This document shows, piece by piece, positions 26,864-36,462 of a DNA stretch of 62,590 bases. Numbering within the stretch: the stretch's first letter is position 1; the number at the start of each line of letters is the position of its first letter. The notes beneath the pieces are model-generated. The model was not told the DNA's origin. It did no database searches and saw only the letters and a program-made list of their open reading frames with translations. The translations under genes and the position numbers were made by a program. The DNA comes from Chloroflexota bacterium (GTDB lineage: Bacteria > Chloroflexota > Anaerolineae > Anaerolineales > Villigracilaceae), in assembly GCA_029782225.1 (NCBI GenBank), contig JAKOVF010000221.1:1-62590 (forward strand). The letters are read 5' to 3'.

Positions 26864-28693
26864 ATGAGAAGAGCATACAGTTCGTCAATGCTTCTACTGC
26901 CTCTGGGGATCCTGATCGTATTGGCCTCGTTCCTGTTGGTGGCAAATGCCGGCGTTCGGTACAGAACCAGCCTCCCCTCCATGGATATTTTGGCGCCCGC
27001 GGCTGTGGATAATCAAGGGTACTTCCCCGATAAGCCAGTTGACGCACTCGTAATGTATGATTCCAATGCGTTTGCCGGCATTGAACATGTTGGAACGGTT
27101 CTGGATGTATTGGACAGCATGCAGGTGAAATATGATGTGTTCGATGTGGATCGTGGCGGGGACTATGACTTATCAAAATATCGGAACGTTGTAATATCCT
27201 TTATCGACCTTGATAAGTACGCCGATCATATCCCCGGACTCATGACGTGGGTGGAGAATGGAGGTCAACTCCTGTTCTCCATTCGGCCCGATCCGTCCGA
27301 TACTTTTAACGGGATGTATCGCAAGCTTGGCATTGTGTCAAAAAGCGATGGATTGATCGTCGCCAGAGGCGTTAGCTTTACTTCCGACCTGATGCCCGCA
27401 GCGGAGGGGCTTCAGCTGGGGGCCGACTTTATTGCCAGCAACAGTTACTTCGTCGAGCTCGAGCCGTACTGCAAGATTTATTTGAACAGCGCAGATGCGT
27501 TGAAGGTTCCTCTTCTTTGGGAATGTAAATTTCAGAAGGGTCACTTTGTGGTTTTGAATTCGGACCAATTCAACAGCAAAAGTGATCGGGGTGTGATTGG
27601 CGCAGCCTACAGCCTCTTGCAGGATGTCTTTGTTTATCCGGTCATTAATGGATCGATATACTTCATCAATGAATTCCCCAGCCCGATCCGGCAGGAGGCG
27701 AATGATTTCATTGCCAGCCAGTTCGGCCGGGACATCCAGAATTTCTACATCAATGTCTGGTGGCCGGATATTCAGCAATTGTCCTACAAGTATCAGATCA
27801 AATATACTGCAGCCTTCCTGGAGACATTCAACGACGCAGTTGTACCGCCGTTCGATAAGAAGTCAGAGAATGAAAAGTACCAGTATTTTGGAGGCTTAAT
27901 ACTCCACAACGGCGGAGAAATCGGATTACAGGGATACAACCACGTCCCGCTGTGTTTGTCGGATGATGCAGTGAATCAAAAGCTCAGTTATCCAGATTGG
28001 CCTGCTTTTGAGTCGATCGAATTGTCTGTTTACGAAGCCTATAGTCTTACAAGGGCCATTTTTCCGGAGAATCGAATAACCACATATATTCCTCCATCCA
28101 ACATCCTGTGCCCGGCGGCCCGTCGCTGGCTGCGGCAGGCTCTGCCGGATTTACAGGTGATCTCCAGTCTATACCTGCCTGGAGAGGGAGGGCTGGCCTA
28201 TGAACAGGAATTCTCGGAAGCCGATGATGGGATCATTGAGCTTCCCAGGATCATAGGCGGCTATGATCCGACCAGCTATATGCGCTGGGCGTCCATCAAC
28301 GAACTGGGGCTTCACTATATCAACTCGTATTACATATCCCCAAGCGATGTATTGTCAGATGCACAAGGTCCTCAGAAGGGCTGGGCATATCTGCATGATC
28401 AATTTGAACAGTATGTAAAGTGGCTTGACGAAAGCGCACCTGGATTGAGAAACCTGACTTCCCTGGAAGGCGGGATGGCTGTTCAACGTTTTGCCAGGCT
28501 GGCTGTAGATACCAGGACCACAGAAGACCGGGTTGAGATATCCCTGGGAAATTTCTACGATGAAGCCTGGCTTATGATGCGCAGTTCAAGAACACCAGGC
28601 TCAATCGATGGTGGAGTCATTACACCAGTTACATCCAACCTCTATTTGATACAGGCGCTGAAGCAGCAACTCATTATCACGTTCGCGGAGTAG
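26864..28693 (+). CDS. pelA: PelA-like polysaccharide deacetylase (DUF2194-type)
   Basis: 609-residue extracytoplasmic protein with one N-terminal membrane anchor (about 9-28). Residues about 50-240 form an alpha/beta (glutamine-amidotransferase-like) domain (ALVMYDSNAF, YRNVVISFIDLDKY). Residues about 260-600 resemble the deacetylase part of PelA. Candidate motif 1 is ETFND and motif 2 is GGEIGLQGYNH. Where a NodB-type HxxxH metal motif is expected, this protein has QxxxH. The hydrolase domain of proteobacterial PelA appears absent, as in the short PelA forms of monoderm bacteria. It probably removes acetyl groups from exported polymer; activity is uncertain given the Gln. Confidence 0.65.
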   Translation: MRRAYSSSMLLLPLGILIVLASFLLVANAGVRYRTSLPSMDILAPAAVDNQGYFPDKPVDALVMYDSNAFAGIEHVGTVLDVLDSMQVKYDVFDVDRGGDYDLSKYRNVVISFIDLDKYADHIPGLMTWVENGGQLLFSIRPDPSDTFNGMYRKLGIVSKSDGLIVARGVSFTSDLMPAAEGLQLGADFIASNSYFVELEPYCKIYLNSADALKVPLLWECKFQKGHFVVLNSDQFNSKSDRGVIGAAYSLLQDVFVYPVINGSIYFINEFPSPIRQEANDFIASQFGRDIQNFYINVWWPDIQQLSYKYQIKYTAAFLETFNDAVVPPFDKKSENEKYQYFGGLILHNGGEIGLQGYNHVPLCLSDDAVNQKLSYPDWPAFESIELSVYEAYSLTRAIFPENRITTYIPPSNILCPAARRWLRQALPDLQVISSLYLPGEGGLAYEQEFSEADDGIIELPRIIGGYDPTSYMRWASINELGLHYINSYYISPSDVLSDAQGPQKGWAYLHDQFEQYVKWLDESAPGLRNLTSLEGGMAVQRFARLAVDTRTTEDRVEISLGNFYDEAWLMMRSSRTPGSIDGGVITPVTSNLYLIQALKQQLIITFAE

Positions 28694-30124
28694 ATGTTGA
28701 AGATTTGTTTTGTTCTGGAAGGCAGTTACCCGTACGTTCGAGGCGGTGTATCTACGTGGGTAGATAGCTATATTCGTTCCATGCCGCAGCACGAGTTTGT
28801 TCTATGGACCATCATTGATATGGAGAGCAAACAGGGCCGATTTGCGTACGAGTTGCCAGAGAACGTTATAGAGGTACATGAAAACTGTCTGGGCTCCTCT
28901 CTCATGCTCCGCATTCACAAGAATCCAAATCTTAAGTTTTCTGAGAAGGAAAGAGAGGCAGTGTATCAGCTGGTCCGATGCAAAGAACCAGATTGGCGCG
29001 TAATCATGGACAGCTTCTCTGAGCGATCGAGCAAGCCTGTCGAGCTTTTTCTGAGTGAGGAATTCCTGAGCATCCTAAAGGAATATGCGCGGGAGGAATT
29101 CCCAGATGCAGGTTTTAAGGACCTGTTCTGGACGGTCCGTTCCATGCTTCTACCGTTACTCTATCTGATTGGGCAACCCACGCCGGTAGCGGATCTTTAT
29201 CACAGCCCTTCCACAGGATACGCTGGCGTGCTGGCGGCCCTTGGCTCCATGAAACATAACAAGCCTTTAGTATTGACCGAACATGGAATCTATACACGGG
29301 AAAGAGAGGAGGAGTTACTAAGATCGGATTGGATCATGCCGGCCTTCAAGGACTTCTGGATATCCATGTTCTTTATGTTCTCCAGGTTTGCATACAGACG
29401 CGCCCATCAAGTGACTAGTTTGTATCACCGTGCGAGCCTGATGCAGCAGGAACTCGGCTGTCCGCCGGAGAAATCAGCGGTTGTCCGGAATGGACTCAGT
29501 TTAGACTCCTTCGAAGCGATACCGGAGAAGCTCTCGGACGGTTGGGTGGATATCGCTGCAATTGTACGCTTTGCGCCGATAAAGGACCTCAAAACCCTCA
29601 TCTATACGTTTTCGCGCCTGAAATGTGAATATGAAAAGGTCCGCCTGCACATCATTGGCGGCATCGACGACGAGGAGTATCACCAGGAGTGTCTGGAATT
29701 GATTAAGTATCTCAAAGTTGATGACATCCTCATTCCTGGAATCGTCAGGACCACTACTTATCTTGAAAAGATCGATCTTACAGTCCTGACCAGCATTTCT
29801 GAAGGGCAGCCCTTTGCCGTTCTGGAATCCATGGCCGCCGGGCGCCCCGTTGTTGCCACAGATGTGGGTTCGTGTCGGGAACTGATCGAGGGGGATGCTG
29901 ATGATAAATTTGGCCCGGCGGGAATCTGCGTGCCGCCGATGCATCAATCCAAGCTCTTACAGGCCTTGATGGAATTGTGCGAAAAGGAGGCGGTTCGGAA
30001 AAGCATGGGGTGGGCTGGAAAACAAAGAGTAAGGCGTTACTATGAGATCAGCAACATGATCAATAACTACTTGAAAGTATATGAAAAGGCGATCGCGACA
30101 TGGCAGGAATCGGCTTCGAACTAA
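28694..30124 (+). CDS. pelF: PelF glycosyltransferase (GT4)
   Basis: Cytoplasmic synthase of the Pel amino-sugar polymer, using UDP-sugar donors. The 476 residues begin with the PelF hallmark CFVLEGSYPYVRGGVSTWVD, an N-terminal DUF3492-type region, followed by a GT4 C-terminal domain with PLVLTEHGIYTRERE, VVRNGLSL and the donor-site EGQPFAVLESMAAGRPVVATD. The start codon directly follows the pelA stop, and its end overlaps pelG by 25 bases. This is the strongest marker that the locus is Pel-type. Confidence 0.92.
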   Translation: MLKICFVLEGSYPYVRGGVSTWVDSYIRSMPQHEFVLWTIIDMESKQGRFAYELPENVIEVHENCLGSSLMLRIHKNPNLKFSEKEREAVYQLVRCKEPDWRVIMDSFSERSSKPVELFLSEEFLSILKEYAREEFPDAGFKDLFWTVRSMLLPLLYLIGQPTPVADLYHSPSTGYAGVLAALGSMKHNKPLVLTEHGIYTREREEELLRSDWIMPAFKDFWISMFFMFSRFAYRRAHQVTSLYHRASLMQQELGCPPEKSAVVRNGLSLDSFEAIPEKLSDGWVDIAAIVRFAPIKDLKTLIYTFSRLKCEYEKVRLHIIGGIDDEEYHQECLELIKYLKVDDILIPGIVRTTTYLEKIDLTVLTSISEGQPFAVLESMAAGRPVVATDVGSCRELIEGDADDKFGPAGICVPPMHQSKLLQALMELCEKEAVRKSMGWAGKQRVRRYYEISNMINNYLKVYEKAIATWQESASN

Positions 30125-31569
30125 AGAAATTATTTGCAAGAAACGGGATCATCCTCAATGTCAGGGCGAATCTGTACGCAAGCCTCGTGGTTGCCGGTCC
30201 AACGATCATGGGCGGAGTCCTGCTGCTGGGGGCGAAATTTGTGTCCGGATTGGGAGGAGCATCCAACCATCAACAGGACTTGATCGTAGTGATCATCACC
30301 TACTCCCTTTTGTTCTCATTGCTCTTATCCAGTTTATTGCTCTTCGTGCTCGCCCGCTATGTCGCAGATATGTTGTATATCAAGGCATACGAACGTATCC
30401 TGCCATCCATGTATGGTTCGATTTCCCTGCTCCTGGCAGTGGGGGCTGTTTTATGGTCCTTATTTCTTTTGTTCAGCAAAGTGGAATTTCGATACGGCAT
30501 CTTTTCATTCATCCTGTTTTCCGAAGGACTCATGGTGTGGATCCAGATTAACTATGTTACGGCCATCAAGGAATATCGGAGCATCCTGATTGGTTTTATG
30601 ATCGGGATCCTGCTCGGATTAGGTGTTGGCCTGATGCTGGTTATGTTGAAGCTCGATGTGGTTGCCTCCGTCCTCGCAGGTGCGTGCATTGCGTATGGGA
30701 TTCTGATCGTTGACTTCGCATTTGTTCTGCATAAATTCTTTCCGATCGGTTCCGGTAATCCCTTTAGGTTCCTCGAATGGCTTGATGAATATCCTCATCT
30801 ACTGTTTATAGGCTTCTTTTCCACTCTCGCTCTTTTCGCTCATCTCATGATCATGTGGGCCAGTCCGTGGGGAAAGTCGGTTGTGGGGCTATTCTATTAT
30901 GCACCTCAACATGATATCCCGGCTCTTTTCGCATTTGTGACGAGTCTTGTAACCACTGTTAATTTTGTCACCTCCGTGGAGGTTAATTTCTATCCGAAAT
31001 ACCGCTTGTACTTTCGCCTGCTAAATGGAAATGGCTCCCTGAACGACATCGAAAGGGCACATGCCGATATGATGGAAGTTCTCAAACAGGAGCTTCTCCA
31101 TCTGGCTATTCGACAGGTTTTTGTAACGATCTTTTCTGTCATTGTCATCGGCGAGGTGCTGGTCTATTTCCCGCTCGGGTTCACGTCAGTCATGATCGGC
31201 ACATTTCGCGTCCTGGCGGTTGGCTATGGAGCCTATGCCATTGGGAACAGCCTGATGTTATTCCTCTTATATTTTGCGGGCAATGAGGATGCTATGTGGT
31301 CCGTCATACCCTTCTTATTGATTAATGTGATTGGCACGGTTTATACAGTTACCTTGCCGGAAGCCTATTACGGCTTTGGATTTGTGGCGGCCAGTGTGAT
31401 CTACTATCTGGTTGCAGAATCAAGACTGTTTTCTTATACAGCCCGCCTGGATTTTTTTATATTGACCAAGCAACCTGTGTTTCTTGCGAAAAAGAGAGGA
31501 TTCTTTTCCCGTCTGGTAGGGCGGCTGGAGCCAAAGCCAGCCGAAAAGTATCCTTCTGCGGCACAGTGA
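30100..31569 (+). CDS. pelG: PelG exopolysaccharide transporter
   Basis: Polytopic inner-membrane protein of the MOP flippase-like class that moves the Pel polymer across the membrane with PelF. The 489 residues start with the PelG signature MAGIGFELKKLFARNG and contain about twelve hydrophobic helices. A cytoplasmic loop is rich in charged residues (LNDIERAHADMMEVLKQEL). It overlaps pelF by 25 bases, so the synthase and transporter are translated together. The C-terminus is basic and cytoplasmic. Confidence 0.92.
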   Translation: MAGIGFELKKLFARNGIILNVRANLYASLVVAGPTIMGGVLLLGAKFVSGLGGASNHQQDLIVVIITYSLLFSLLLSSLLLFVLARYVADMLYIKAYERILPSMYGSISLLLAVGAVLWSLFLLFSKVEFRYGIFSFILFSEGLMVWIQINYVTAIKEYRSILIGFMIGILLGLGVGLMLVMLKLDVVASVLAGACIAYGILIVDFAFVLHKFFPIGSGNPFRFLEWLDEYPHLLFIGFFSTLALFAHLMIMWASPWGKSVVGLFYYAPQHDIPALFAFVTSLVTTVNFVTSVEVNFYPKYRLYFRLLNGNGSLNDIERAHADMMEVLKQELLHLAIRQVFVTIFSVIVIGEVLVYFPLGFTSVMIGTFRVLAVGYGAYAIGNSLMLFLLYFAGNEDAMWSVIPFLLINVIGTVYTVTLPEAYYGFGFVAASVIYYLVAESRLFSYTARLDFFILTKQPVFLAKKRGFFSRLVGRLEPKPAEKYPSAAQ

Positions 31570-31614
31570 AAGTTGCATAATGGAATTGACATTGATTTTG
31601 TCATGAGGCATGCC

Positions 31615-33399
31615 ATGAAAAATATTCTCAAAATCCTGTTCATGACCGTGACGGGGCTGTTCCTGATATACGTTGCTCTATTGAGCCTCTCGTCCGCTGA
31701 GGCGGTTGATCAGAAGTTGAATGTGGCCACCCTCATTGCCACGCCTGATAATGCAGTGGTAAAAGAGGCCGTTCAGGACATAGACAATCTGCCGCTGAAA
31801 GACAATCCCGCCCTCTATGCAGATGACGCGCCGGATTCGGTCGTCTACATGTACGTCACCATACGAAAGGGAGATGCCTCCGACAACACGAACCACACCT
31901 GGCAGGAGGTCAATGAGTCCGTCAAGTGGGAAGGCGTCGCCCCGGTATATGGGGCTGTGGTTGCAAGGGCAGAAGCGATTCTTCAAATCGGAGATGAGAA
32001 CGGGCCAGTTCCGGGGGAACTGGGCTACGAGGATCTTGTTCCAAATGCCACCATCCAGATCCGGGGCAATTCGACCACGGTCAAGCCCCAGAAATCGTAT
32101 AAGATCGAGCTCCGGTCGAGGGCCGGAAAATGGCGAGGGCAGACAACAATCAACCTGATCAAATCATTCAGTGACGTCATACGCGCCAGGAACAAGCTCA
32201 GTTTCGACCTGATGGAACAGCTGCCCAACATGGTCAGCCTTCGTACGCAATATGTCCGGCTTTTCGTCAGAGATGAGACCACAGATCCACCGAAGATTGC
32301 TTTTGTTGATTATGGCCTGTTTACTCAAGTGGAGCAGGTCAATCGGGCCTACCTGAAAAACCATTATTTGGACCCGGATGCACAATTATACAAAGCGACC
32401 TTCTTTGAGTTTCTTCGCTATCCAGACCAGATTCGTCTGGCGAGTGATCCACTGTACGATGAGGCAGAATTTTCGAAAATCCTTGAGATCAAGGGCAACA
32501 AGGATCACACCAAACTGATTCAGATGCTGGAAGATGTCAACAATCCAAGCGTTCCCATTGAGCAAACCTTCGAGAAATACTTCAATGCTGAAAACTACTT
32601 TACCTGGTTAGGCTTTAATATCCTGATGGGCAATCTTGACACGCAGAGCCAGAACTTTATTCTGTATAGTCCAAGGAACGGAAATAAGTTTTACTTTATT
32701 CCCTGGGACTATGATGGGGATCTGGGGAGGCAGTGGCAGGATCAATTCTTCCCCTACGACAAGTTCGAGTATGGTATTGCGAACTACTGGGGTGTTCCAC
32801 TTCATAACCGGGTGCTGAAGGTAGCACGCTACAGGGAAAGACTGGATAGAAAGATCAGCGAGCTGATGGATTTCCTGACACCTGATCGCTTGAATGGCAT
32901 GTTGCAGGAATATAAAAAGGTGACCGACCTTTACACGCTGCAGATGCCGGATTTGTATTATCTGCATGGAGGCGTGAGCAATTATCAGAATATCTATGCA
33001 GGCGTTGCGAAGGAAATAGAGATGAACTACGACTTGTACCGTGAATCCCTGCAGACGCCCATGCCTTACTTTTTGGATACGCCAGACGTGATCGACGGCT
33101 CACTGGTATTCAGTTGGGGCGAAGCCTATGATTTCAATGCCCAGGATATCACGTACAAACTGGAGGTTGCCAGAGATTGGGAATTTCAGGACATAGTATC
33201 TAGCCAGACTTTCCTTAACCAGCAGTCTGCCTCGATCAACATGCTGCCACCCGGAACGTACTTCTGGAAGGTGACGGCGACAAATGAAAGCGGCAAAATC
33301 CAGTATCCATTTAATGTTTACGTGGATGCGGAGAACCTGCCGCACTCCGGAATGAAGTATCTGTATATTACCGAGGATGGAAAGGTCCTGGAAGAATGA
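31615..33399 (+). CDS. Secreted CotH-family protein kinase
   Basis: CotH kinases phosphorylate proteins outside the usual kinase families; the Bacillus spore-coat member is the model. ATG 31615 has GAGG six bases upstream, giving 594 residues with an N-terminal membrane/signal segment. The kinase region (about 140-430) has IQIRGNSTTVKPQKSYKIEL, YGLFTQVEQV, the NILMGNLDTQSQN loop and FIPWDYDGDLGR, which together hold the expected ATP- and metal-binding residues. The last 100 residues form an Ig/fibronectin-like domain (ITYKLEVARDWEFQD). It overlaps the next gene by four bases. The target in this locus is unknown. Confidence 0.87.
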   Translation: MKNILKILFMTVTGLFLIYVALLSLSSAEAVDQKLNVATLIATPDNAVVKEAVQDIDNLPLKDNPALYADDAPDSVVYMYVTIRKGDASDNTNHTWQEVNESVKWEGVAPVYGAVVARAEAILQIGDENGPVPGELGYEDLVPNATIQIRGNSTTVKPQKSYKIELRSRAGKWRGQTTINLIKSFSDVIRARNKLSFDLMEQLPNMVSLRTQYVRLFVRDETTDPPKIAFVDYGLFTQVEQVNRAYLKNHYLDPDAQLYKATFFEFLRYPDQIRLASDPLYDEAEFSKILEIKGNKDHTKLIQMLEDVNNPSVPIEQTFEKYFNAENYFTWLGFNILMGNLDTQSQNFILYSPRNGNKFYFIPWDYDGDLGRQWQDQFFPYDKFEYGIANYWGVPLHNRVLKVARYRERLDRKISELMDFLTPDRLNGMLQEYKKVTDLYTLQMPDLYYLHGGVSNYQNIYAGVAKEIEMNYDLYRESLQTPMPYFLDTPDVIDGSLVFSWGEAYDFNAQDITYKLEVARDWEFQDIVSSQTFLNQQSASINMLPPGTYFWKVTATNESGKIQYPFNVYVDAENLPHSGMKYLYITEDGKVLEE

Positions 33400-34097
33400 A
33401 GTACCGAAACGAGTTGAAGTACCTGATCAACTATTACGATTACACATTCATTAAACTGCGCCTAAACCATCTACTCTCCCTCGATGCGAACGTGGAATCC
33501 GATGGTTCATATAGCATCCGCAGCCTGTATTTTGATGATTATTACAATCGTGCCTACAATGACAAATATGCGGGTGTGCTAAACCGGTCAAAGTATCGCA
33601 TCAGGATCTATAACATGTCTAACCACACGATTAACCTGGAGCGAAAGAACAAAAGCGGCGCCTATAACTATAAGCAAACGGCTGCAATGACGGTAGAGGA
33701 TGTTTACTGCATCCTGCATGGAGAGTACGAATTCCTGCTGAAAAGTTCCAATAATCTCCTGCGAATCTTCTACCACGAGTGCGTTTCTAATTTTATGCGT
33801 CCCAGGGTTGTAGTCGACTATGAACGCGAGCCATATACCATGGAGGCTGGAGATGTCCGAATCACATTTGATAAGAACGTTCGTGCGGGAGTGGATGGAT
33901 TTGATATTTTCGACCCATGCTTGCCAACCGTCGAAGCTCTTCCACCGGACCTGCTAATTATGGAGGTGAAATTTACAGAATTCCTACCAAACATCATCCG
34001 TAACGTTTTGCCTGCCCAGGCTGCCGAATACACTGCAGTTTCCAAATATATCCTGGCCTGCGACAAGACAATGCACCAGCGACTCTCACACAGTTAA
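33396..34097 (+). CDS. VTC-domain (polyphosphate polymerase-type) protein
   Basis: 233-residue cytoplasmic protein matching the catalytic tunnel domain of yeast Vtc4, which makes polyphosphate from ATP. The basic and acidic tunnel motifs are present in order: YLINYYDYTFIKLRL, IRSLYFDDY, RSKYRIRIYN, INLERKNKSG, VVVDYEREPY, RITFDKNV and LIMEVKF. Polymerase activity is plausible but not shown for most bacterial members. The start overlaps the CotH stop. CotH, VTC and DUF4956 genes recur together in other bacteria, which suggests one pathway. Confidence 0.88.
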   Translation: MKYRNELKYLINYYDYTFIKLRLNHLLSLDANVESDGSYSIRSLYFDDYYNRAYNDKYAGVLNRSKYRIRIYNMSNHTINLERKNKSGAYNYKQTAAMTVEDVYCILHGEYEFLLKSSNNLLRIFYHECVSNFMRPRVVVDYEREPYTMEAGDVRITFDKNVRAGVDGFDIFDPCLPTVEALPPDLLIMEVKFTEFLPNIIRNVLPAQAAEYTAVSKYILACDKTMHQRLSHS

Positions 34098-34120
34098 GGC
34101 TCGTTTGAAAGGACAACATC

Positions 34121-34783
34121 ATGGGAAATTTTCTAGGCTACCTGCAGATTGATTTCTCGGCTGCTCTCGCTACATTAGCTCCAATCATTTTGGCATTACT
34201 GGTTTCCTTTGCTCTGGGAATGTTAATCCACTATATATATCGAAAATCGTTTAGAGGAGTGATCTATAACCAGGCATTCTCAGTCTCCCTCGCAGTCCTT
34301 ACGATTCTCACTACCATGATCACGTTAGCGATCAGCTCGAATATTGCACTTTCCCTCGGCATGGTCGGTGCATTAAGCATTGTCCGTTACCGAACTGCAA
34401 TCAAAGATCCAGCAGACCTGATCTTTCTTTTTTGGGCAGTCGGAACCGGGATTACCATCGGTGCGAAACTCCATTACCTGGCTCTGGTCGCCGCAGCGGT
34501 CGTGATTCTCATGTTGTTCACCATCGGCAGGAGGACTTCTCCCAGTGAGACCTTTATCCTCATTGTTCACTACACTGGTGAAGATATCGCGGGCGAACTT
34601 CGACGGATACTGCATGGCAAACGATTTCAAATCAAATCAAAAACAACTCGAAAACTGAACGTAGAAATGGCTGTGGAGATTGAAGTTAAGAATAACAATG
34701 TTGCATTTATGGATGCGATCACCAGCCTCCCCGCGGTGAATGATGTATCGCTCGTGCAGTATACGGGAGGCTATAGCAGCTAA
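34121..34783 (+). CDS. DUF4956 membrane protein
   Basis: 220 residues. Four or so membrane helices lie within residues 15-135, and a C-terminal cytoplasmic ferredoxin-like domain follows (about 140-215). The helix after NIALSLGMVGALSIVRYRTA is a DUF4956 hallmark. AAAGGA precedes ATG 34121. No function is established. Its repeated association with VTC-domain and CotH genes suggests a membrane channel, anchor or exporter for their product; this is inference. Confidence 0.88.
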   Translation: MGNFLGYLQIDFSAALATLAPIILALLVSFALGMLIHYIYRKSFRGVIYNQAFSVSLAVLTILTTMITLAISSNIALSLGMVGALSIVRYRTAIKDPADLIFLFWAVGTGITIGAKLHYLALVAAAVVILMLFTIGRRTSPSETFILIVHYTGEDIAGELRRILHGKRFQIKSKTTRKLNVEMAVEIEVKNNNVAFMDAITSLPAVNDVSLVQYTGGYSS

Positions 34784-34810
34784 GCTGGCGGATCATTCTT
34801 GGGTGCGGCC

Positions 34811-36223
34811 ATGCATCAGCGTACTCCGAAATTAGCAAGCAGCATCCTGTGGATTCTGCTTTTGATAATTTTGGTAACAATATTTCTCATGGTCCACTCC
34901 TACTCAGAAAAGAACATACAAGTCATAAACATTGACAAGGTCTCCGGACCTCTCGTAAATCCTTTGATGGGCTGGGCACCTTGGGCAACCATCCAGGACA
35001 TTCATCAGCCTCATACTCTTGTGTACGCCGGCCTTACATGGCGTGAGTTTGAGCCGCAGGAGGGATATTATGACTTTGATACCTTTGAAAGGAAACAGAA
35101 CTTAACTTACTGGCGTGAGACAGGAAACCGAGTTGTCTTTCGATTCGTTATGGATGTGCCCGGCCATGAAACCCATCTGGATATTCCAGACTGGTTGTTT
35201 AATAAGATGCATGGAAGCGGGGAATACTATGAAAACGAATATGGAAAGGGATTCAGTCCCGATTATTCAAATCCGATTCTGATTGACTGCCATAAAAAGG
35301 CAATCGACGCACTGGGGTCAAGATACGGAAAAGATGAGTTTTTCGCATTCATCGAGTTGGGGAGCCTGGGTCATTGGGGTGAATGGCATGCGCGTTCCGG
35401 AATCAGCCCTTTTCCTCCTGAAAAGATCAGGGATTTATACGTGTCGCATTATGTCGAGGCCTTTCCTGGAGCACATTTATTGATGAGGCGACCTTTCTCC
35501 ATCGCTCAGAAACTAAGATTGGGCTTATATAACGATATGACCGCTGATCCGTCCCACACTGACGCATGGCTTGACTGGATCGAAAATGGAGGAGAGTATT
35601 TAGGAGAACTGAACGCGCTTGCACCCATGCCAAACGCGTGGGAAATCGCGCCCATCGGCGGGGAGCAAAGCCCGGCTTTGAGCAATGAGCAGATTTATGG
35701 GACCAATCTTGAGAAGACCCTACAATTGCTCAAGGAATCCCATACAACATTTATTGGGCCTAACAGTCCTGCTCAGCTGGAAAATGGAAACCCTCTACAA
35801 GTGGGAATCGACCAGGTTTTGTCAACAATCGGCTACAGACTATATCTTGATCACGTACAGATGCCTCGATGGGTCCTTTATGGCAGCAGCATACAAATCA
35901 CGCTCACTTTTTCCAACAGCGGCATTGCCCCCATATACTACAACTGGCCAACCAGACTCTATCTTCTGGACGCCAGGGGAAATACCCTCACCGCCTATGA
36001 AGTACCAATAGACCTTAGGAATGTGCTTCCGGGGGAGTTCCATGATGTTGCTGTTGAAATACCGGTTGGTAATCTCAAAAATGGGATTTATTCGTTCGGG
36101 ATAGCAATTATCGATCCCGTCACAGGCCGGCCAGCTGTGCAACTGGCTAATGAGAATATCCGCCCGGATCTCATTCAATTCATAGGCTCGTTTGAAATAA
36201 AGAGATTATTCAATCACGATTAG
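34811..36223 (+). CDS. DUF4832/DUF4874-type secreted glycoside-hydrolase-like protein
   Basis: About 470 residues with an N-terminal membrane anchor (about 10-29), a TIM-barrel-like domain and a C-terminal beta-sandwich. The N-terminal part (NPLMGWAPWATIQD, YAGLTWREFEPQEGYYDFD) resembles beta-galactosidase/GH42-like barrels, and FIELGSLGHWGEWHA is a typical barrel strand with a glutamate at a catalytic-like site. DUF4832 proteins are often found with exopolysaccharide or CotH genes. It may trim or modify the Pel polymer. ATG 34811 is preferred to the in-frame TTG at 34799. Confidence 0.75.
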   Translation: MHQRTPKLASSILWILLLIILVTIFLMVHSYSEKNIQVINIDKVSGPLVNPLMGWAPWATIQDIHQPHTLVYAGLTWREFEPQEGYYDFDTFERKQNLTYWRETGNRVVFRFVMDVPGHETHLDIPDWLFNKMHGSGEYYENEYGKGFSPDYSNPILIDCHKKAIDALGSRYGKDEFFAFIELGSLGHWGEWHARSGISPFPPEKIRDLYVSHYVEAFPGAHLLMRRPFSIAQKLRLGLYNDMTADPSHTDAWLDWIENGGEYLGELNALAPMPNAWEIAPIGGEQSPALSNEQIYGTNLEKTLQLLKESHTTFIGPNSPAQLENGNPLQVGIDQVLSTIGYRLYLDHVQMPRWVLYGSSIQITLTFSNSGIAPIYYNWPTRLYLLDARGNTLTAYEVPIDLRNVLPGEFHDVAVEIPVGNLKNGIYSFGIAIIDPVTGRPAVQLANENIRPDLIQFIGSFEIKRLFNHD

Positions 36224-36406
36224 CAGAGGAGCAGGACATAATATATATTGAAGGAAACTGGCAAGTATTCGGGTTAGAGACAGTCAGGTCAAAAAGCCTT
36301 TTCCGCCCACTACGCTTTCTATTGGACTTGACCCGTATAACCACACCCAGGGCTAGCTCAATTAACAGAAACCGCATCTTAAGACTGGGCAACTGCTCTA
36401 AAACGT

Positions 36407-36432
36407 AAACCTTACAAAAATGCAAGGTTTTT
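36407..36432 (+). terminator. Probable terminator of the pel operon
   Basis: AAACCTT (36407-36413) and AAGGTTT (36424-36430) form a 7-bp stem, and the right arm runs into a tract of five T. It lies about 180 bases after the DUF4832 stop. The rest of the 36224-36462 stretch shows no convincing gene. Confidence 0.5.
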
Positions 36433-36462
36433 CGGAAATCCGTCTTTCTGTAGCTAACAAAC

